From Talinum fruticosum (Eukaryota > Streptophyta > Magnoliopsida > Caryophyllales > Talinaceae): a stretch of DNA of 64,000 bases. The stretch lies in the NCBI GenBank assembly GCA_021018815.1, contig JAITYX010000125.1:558001-622000 (forward strand), read 5' to 3'. The translations under genes and the position numbers were made by a program. The notes beneath the pieces were generated by a model. It saw only the letters and a program-made list of their open reading frames with translations. It had not been told where the DNA came from and searched no databases. Of the stretch, positions 58,811-64,000 are shown piece after piece; the stretch's first letter is position 1; each line of letters starts with the position of its first letter.

Positions 58811-59813
58811 TAGCAAATATGCTAATTTTTCTTTTATTAATAATTATAAACCGATCCCTTAGGGATTGAAAATTGATCCCCTCCTATTTGGGGATTCAAA
58901 TTCCTTGTTTTGAGGGGAAGTTGAAACTTGTAAATTTCAAGTTACACCTTCAAAATACCCAACTAAACAACTAAAAAGGGAACTTGGTTTTTAAGGGCAT
59001 GAGACTTCATTATTGCTCGGTATCAAATCCCTCCTATTTTTAATGAATGTGATTCCTTTAATTAAAAAAATAAAAGATAAATATAAATCGTTCATCATTA
59101 TTCATTTCACTCTCCCGAAACCTATGTCCGAGATTGAGAGGAGGACAAGGAGAGAGACAGTGGGCACCCATGTCCACATGTTGATAGTCTGTCGGAACGA
59201 AGAAGTGGCCGAAAAATCATCACAAGGGGCACCTGGATGGAGGAGGATAGAGAGAAGGCAACCAAATTTGGAGTGTCGATCGGCCGCCAAGGACGGAGAA
59301 AACACCGGCGACCACCACAAGGAAGAAACGAGTGGGCTACCACTGCAATGGTACCACCGTGGTGCAGAAATTATCATGAAATTGGCAAAGTCGCCTTAAG
59401 ATCATGGCCTATTGAGGTAAGAGAGAGGTCAATTAAGCGGCTTTAAGAATCATCTCTTTGGGTGTCGGGAAGCATGGAGGAGCAAGTGAAAATGTAGGTT
59501 TGACTGGTTCTTTGAGGAGAGAGAAAGTAAAGGGGAAAAGGAGAAATGAGGAAAGAGATGTGAGGGGGAAGATAGAGTAAATCATGTCTATTTACCTTTT
59601 ATTCTAAAGGCCAAGATTAAAAATTAACTTTTATTGATATAAAAAGATAATATATTAAGATAAACTCGAAACAAACGAGTACAAATTGGGATTTAATTTC
59701 ATTATTAATATGAAACCAAACATTTTATTTCATTAATCAAGTCTCATTCTATTCTTTCCATATTTCGATTTCATTCCATTCCATTCCCCTATCAGTGAAC
59801 CCAACGACCTAAG

Positions 59814-60363
59814 GGGTCGTTTGGTGAGGTCTGTTTGGTTCACCAAAGCACTAGAATGGAATAAAATAAAACTTGAAATCGATAAGAATGGAATGAGACT
59901 TGATTAATGAAATCAATTGTTTGGTTTATATCAAGAATGAAATCATAACCCAATTTTTACTATTTGGTTCGATTATTGAATGAAATGAAAAGTACTTTTT
60001 TAAATATATTCCCCTAAACTAAAATTATATTTTTCCTTATAAATGTTTAATTTAGTGAAAAATAACTTTTAAACTTGTATTTTTTTAAAAGTTGTATTTT
60101 TTTTACACAAATCAATCCTTTAGTTTTTGACCAACGTGGTAAGTAATTATATTTTAAATACCATAGGCAAAAAATTATTCCCAAGTATGATTTCCACACA
60201 ATTGTGTTTTTAGTAGCTTGAAATTGAGTGGAGGAGGAATTCAGCAAGTACAATTTCCCAAGTAAATTTCCACAAAATAAACAGGAAGAAAGCGTAAACT
60301 TCTTCCCAAGAAGATTTCCACACAATCGTGTTTCGGATACTCGGTGGATGATTCGAAGAATCG
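59814..60363. other. Second GGAATGGAAT-type repeat piece and unassigned sequence
   Basis: Starts GGGGTCGTTTGGTGAGGTC followed by AGAATGGAAT and AATGGAATGAGAC words, in inverse direction to the end of the preceding element. A stretch with TTTCCACACAAT(T/C)GTGTTT occurs twice (about 60188 and 60315). No gene. Confidence 0.4.
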
Positions 60364-60640
60364 CAAAATTAGGGAGGAGGGGGCAACTCAGCAAGGTTTG
60401 TTAATTGTTTGTCATATAAATTAAATACGGGGAAGTTTGTATATCTAGAGAATGAGATCTTTGACAAACAAGTCCTCAAACATATTGCAAAGCATTTTAA
60501 AGAATATAAACATAAGTTGAAGAGAGACTACTTCAAACTCGAAGAGAAAACAAAAGAGGACATGTATAATGCTCTGGTCCCGATAGGCACACTCGTGATG
60601 GATGGATACAATTGGTTAACTATTGGTTTTCGGACAAGAG
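60364..60640 (+). pseudogene. CACTA (En/Spm)-type transposase scrap
   Basis: The frame from 60409 reads FDKQVLKHIAKHFKEYKHKL, KRDYFKLEEKTKEDMYNALV and GYNWL, which resembles the plant Transposase_24 segment of CACTA elements as I know it. It is cut at 60640 by the start of an LTR, so only this piece is in the window. Confidence 0.55.
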
Positions 60641-62696
60641 TGTAGACACCTAAAAGGTGTCATCCTTTTCTCTATTTTTTTATTTGTTAGACCGATGATG
60701 AAATCCCCGAGTCCTGTTTGAGGATTTGGATCTCGGATCGTGTTTGATTGGTGCGATGGAAGCCGATAAACCACAAAGAACCCCTAGCACCACATAAATA
60801 ACTTTTTTCCTTGTCTCAATCTAAAAATCCTCTTTTCTTTTGGACGATCCAAAACGGGCCAAGCCTCCAGAGACAATGGGAGTCCAGGTGTTGTATACCG
60901 GGAATTCCAAACTTAGAACACTCGCGTTTCACTTCGATCCAACTAGACAAGGAGTTGAAGACCTCAAGACAACGTTAAACGTTGCATTTCATGATTAGAA
61001 GCATCAAAGTTTTGCGTTTTGGCTCCAAGATAGTCCATCCGAGACTAGGAGCATGCATCCCGCACAAAAATAGAACTCGCCAAAAATAGAAATATGCCAA
61101 AAATGGAAACTTTCCATTTTTGGAAAGCTGCGATAGCTGGCGCCTGCCACCCCAAAATGTTAAGTGCAATATTGCATTTTGCCCCAGAGACTCCCTTGGA
61201 AGCACGCTAAGGCATGAAACCCTAGGCATCCCTTTGTGGCCGGCGTCGTGAACCATCATTTTATACGGCTTTATCCTGGTTCTATCGGGTTCAATCTTCA
61301 CAATATCCCGCCCGATTTTCTTTGTTGCTTTTGGACGGTTGGCTGAGAGCTAACCCTAGGTCCTTCCTTGACCTAACCTCTCTCTATAAATAGAGAGCCT
61401 TGGCTTTCATTTATGCACGGTTTCCTACCTTAATACCACACTCGCTAAAATTCACTCGAGAGCTACCGAATACTCATCTTTGTATTATGATCTCGTAGTC
61501 CCTTTTCAGCCTATTCCTTCTCTACTTCCATCATACTCGATACATCCGATCCTTAAACTCCATCACTCACACATCTCGCCTACCTACCTACACTAAAAAC
61601 TCGCAAAAGCCCCTCTCATTCGCCACTATCGCATCAAGAGGTCTAGATCCGAGATCCATATCGGCAAGTGGGACAACCCGAGGGCACAGATCCGGTTTTC
61701 ACAACGGTTTATTTTATTTTATGCTTTCTTTATTGCTTTTCAGTATTATGGACAAACGATGTATCGCTTTTAATTCCTCCCCACTCGATGTAATCTTTTA
61801 GATTTCTCGCTTTCTTTTCCTTTTCGTTTTTCTTTCGCTTCGCTTTTCATTTCGCCTTTACCGCTTTCCTTTACCTTTTCTTTTATTGCTTTCCTTACTT
61901 ACGTCTTGGTTGCTTTAATTTCGCTTAACATATTGTTTTCTTGCTTTTGTACATTATTTTAACTCACTACTCGAATTAGTAATGGTCGTCTTCGGACGGG
62001 TGGAACAAAAGGGTTTATCCCTACGTTTCGTACCCTCACCCCCAAATCCAATTCTCGTTCCAAAGACCGATGGATTCATTTTTAGCCTTGTTTCGAGTCT
62101 TAGTTTTCCTATAATAAAATTGAGAGAGCATTTATTTTGTTTTTGTTAGTTTTTCTTTACTAAAACCGACTGGGCACTCCTGTTGATTTATTTCTATTTA
62201 AATCGCTTCCGACTATTTTTGATTGAATAGTGAAAAACATGATTTGGATCCGCCAAGTCGGGCGCAGGCCGAGGCCGAGGCCGATCTCATCGCCTATAGC
62301 CTCTAGCCGGCGCCGATCATCATCGGGTGCGAGGTTGCCACTTGCACCATGTGGTCGATAGGCGAGCTCAAGTCCAAACCGATGTTTTCGCACCGGCTTG
62401 GCCCTAGAGCCTCACTGCAGAAACAGAAAACCTAGCTTTCTTTATTTTTTAATTAAGAAATAACATCCCGAAAATTTCGAAAATAATTGTCAAAATAAAA
62501 TGATTAATAAAAATAGTCAATCAAATTTTGCCTAATTCACTTTAAATCGATTTAATAAAATTCGAAAATCTTAATAAAATGTTCATCCCTATATTCCAAA
62601 ATCAACTTTCAAAAACCATATTCAAAATCAATCTTTAAAAAGAGACCCGACACAAGTAGGGAAGCTCGATCTGCCTCGATCGGTCGTGGTTCCTAC
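60641..62696 (+). repeat. 5' LTR of a second Tat/Ogre-type element
   Basis: Starts TGTAGACACC and ends CTACT, next to a primer site. Same family as the LTR at 21063-23034 in the opposite orientation. A good TATA box (TCTATAAATAGAGAGCC, about 61382-61398) is followed by CT-rich leader. AAGAG precedes the start as a possible target duplication. The rest of the element runs out of the window to the right. Confidence 0.83.
61382..61398 (+). promoter_or_regulatory. TATA box of the Tat/Ogre LTR
   Basis: CTCTATAAATAGAGAGCC about 740 bases into the LTR; the matching place in the copy at 21063-23034 is mutated to CCTATAGATAGAGAGCC. Confidence 0.6.
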
Positions 62697-62714
62697 TGAG
62701 CCACTCCACTGGGG
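62697..62714 (+). other. Primer-binding site, tRNA-Arg type, degenerate
   Basis: GAGCCACTCCACTGGGGA follows the LTR end and agrees with TGGCGACTCCGCTGGGGA at 12 or more positions. Confidence 0.7.
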
Positions 62715-62762
62715 ATAAATCATTTATTAAGAGGGCGAAACTTGAAAATTTAAGTAGTGTGA

Positions 62763-64000
62763 AGACTCGGACATCGCTCTATATCTTTCCGAGTCATGCA
62801 AAAGGAATCGGGTATAACGATGTCATTTATATAGAGTTTTGATTCCAAGGCATTCTCTATGTCTCGAAACTTACTTGAGTTAAAAGTATCTTTTCTACGC
62901 GATTCGGCCTTCACATATCTCTTTAATCGCTTTTCGGTTAGCAACTCGGAAAACTTGTTCTTTATTCTGAGTCCACTCTCACTCGTAATCGACTTGTGAT
63001 TATCTACTATATTGTTTGCAAAGTCGACATTCGTAGCTCTTTTCATGCTTAGTCTACATCAAGTATTTCCCACTCGATATTCGTTATGGAACTTGATTCT
63101 TTACCTAAGACCAAGTCTTATGGAATTCCGAGTATCATGGATATTAGACTCGAAAATTCCATTTCTCTTCGACTCGGATAATCAATTACGTAATTTTCAT
63201 AATTATTTTATTATCCGTGTCTAACCTTGGACCAAAGTATTTTATACTTTGAGAACCGAAGGTGTTTTACTTTTGTAGGTTATTCAATCGAGGATATCTT
63301 TTCAAACTACAAAAGTAGCCGAAGCTTCGAACGTCAAATCACCAGCAGATATGGCTTTTCACCTTCCCTGCTCTAGTCCCGGAAGATTGTGTCGAAGTCG
63401 TCCGCTTCCATATCCGGAAAACTGGAACGCTAAGCCTAACGGTGGTTTCCACCTCATTTTTCAAGACACAACCGATGGTTTTGGGACTTCCAAGAGAGTT
63501 AAACCGTTGTCCAACGTCCATATTTCAACGGATACTTTCGAGTGACTCGGAAAGCCTTTCACAACGGTCACGAGAGGACTCTCGGTCGGCAGATGAAGAT
63601 AACGGCTACTCTGCTCGGTCATCCATAAATGGAAGCCACTTCACAAGACTTGAAGGTTGCGTCTTTTAATGGAAATCAACTTGTTGACACCTCCATAAAT
63701 AGTGAAGACTTAAAATTAAGAACAAGTTGACACCTCAACTAGCAAACTACTTAAGTAACTTAAATCAACTTTTAATGGAAATCTTCTCTTCCCATTTTGA
63801 GATTGCTCAAAAAGTTACATTGCTCGTTTGACTCTCCAAAAGCTTCGACTACCGTGTCTTTTCAGCGACGATAGTTTAGAAAACTCTTACAGAAATCTTC
63901 CACACTAGGTGTCTAGGGCTGAAACGTGGCATGGACACAAAAGACACCTTGATCGTGATAGTAGAGAAGGTGTGAGACAATTTGAGCACTTTTAAATTGG
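62763..64000 (+). mobile_element. Second copy of the 1.58-kb repeat, cut by the window end
   Basis: Begins AGACTCGGAC and follows the minus-strand sequence of 26654-25078 through shared stretches such as GAGTATCATGGATATTAGAC, TTTTATACTTTGAGAACC and GGTGGTTTCCACCT. It lies about 50 bases inside the leader of the Tat/Ogre-type element. The TATA-box place reads CATAAATGGAAGCC, one or two bases changed. Its far end is outside the window. Confidence 0.75.

Larger units (their letters stand above)
58112..59806. mobile_element. MITE-like hAT-type element at the 5' edge of the transporter gene
   Basis: Begins CTGCTGTTTGGTTGAGG; its far end, inverted, is CGTTGGGTTCACTGATAG. Both ends are followed inward by GGAATGGAAT-like sequence. 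The flanks are CACCTAAG (58104-58111) and GACCTAAG (59806-59813), an 8-bp duplication with one mismatch. The inside is AT-rich with triplet arrays and an open stretch 59013-59446 on which I recognise nothing. Confidence 0.55.

Noticed and set aside
59013..59446. Arg/Glu-rich 128-codon frame in the MITE-like element
   Set aside because: No recognisable domain, overlapping frames on both strands, inside a non-autonomous repeat. Could be a captured fragment, but nothing supports it.
62160..62393. 77-codon minus-strand frame
   Set aside because: It lies within the Tat/Ogre LTR with no homologue I know; LTR frames of this kind are usually chance.

Overview
This window is nuclear DNA from a flowering plant, probably a eudicot with a repeat-rich genome. 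The evidence is nested Ty3/gypsy LTR retrotransposons, a plant L1-type LINE with a C-terminal RNase H, hAT, Mutator-like and CACTA remnants, and one intron-containing plant transporter gene. No bacterial, organellar or CRISPR sequence was seen. The species cannot be told from sequence alone.

1-24066 is a pile of nested transposons. A Tekay-type chromovirus on the + strand (1-9935; its 5' LTR lies outside the window) has a 3' LTR at 5540-9935. That LTR was opened by a 1695-bp Mutator-like element (6852-8546) with about 555-bp inverted ends, a perfect 9-bp target duplication, and a captured fragment of a cellular spermidine-synthase/methyltransferase-like gene: a Pack-MULE. The chromovirus itself sits in the 3' part of a minus-strand Tat/Ogre-type element (9936-23034) with two RNase H domains, a tRNA-Arg-type primer site and a 5' LTR at 21063-23034. 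The gag of this element is split by a 2.9-kb solo LTR (16197-19139). The Tat/Ogre element lies in turn in an older minus-strand LTR element (23040-24066) whose gag start is triplicated.

24430-29550 is a 5'-truncated LINE interrupted by a 1.58-kb repeat. A second copy of that repeat, in the opposite orientation, closes the window (62763-64000).

31.6-58.1 kb is the one host gene I can support: a minus-strand triose-phosphate/nucleotide-sugar-translocator-like gene. I rebuilt nine coding exons with GT-AG borders and one reading frame of 382 residues, plus a 5'UTR exon. Its introns are swollen by transposons: intron 8 holds a 1.1-kb deletion derivative of a hAT element; intron 2 holds the 10.2-kb hAT parent type, itself split by a complete LTR retrotransposon (44701-51208); intron 1 holds a MITE, a LINE piece and a solo LTR with a perfect target duplication. 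A MITE-like element begins at 58112, right beside the predicted 5' end of the gene.

58.1-64.0 kb is intergenic: the MITE-like element with AT-rich triplet arrays, a CACTA-type transposase scrap, and the 5' LTR and primer site of another Tat/Ogre-type element of the same family as the one at 21-23 kb.

Except for the transporter, all coding regions are decayed by stops and frameshifts. Feature limits inside the decayed elements are approximate. Exon borders, LTR ends and target duplications were read directly from the bases.
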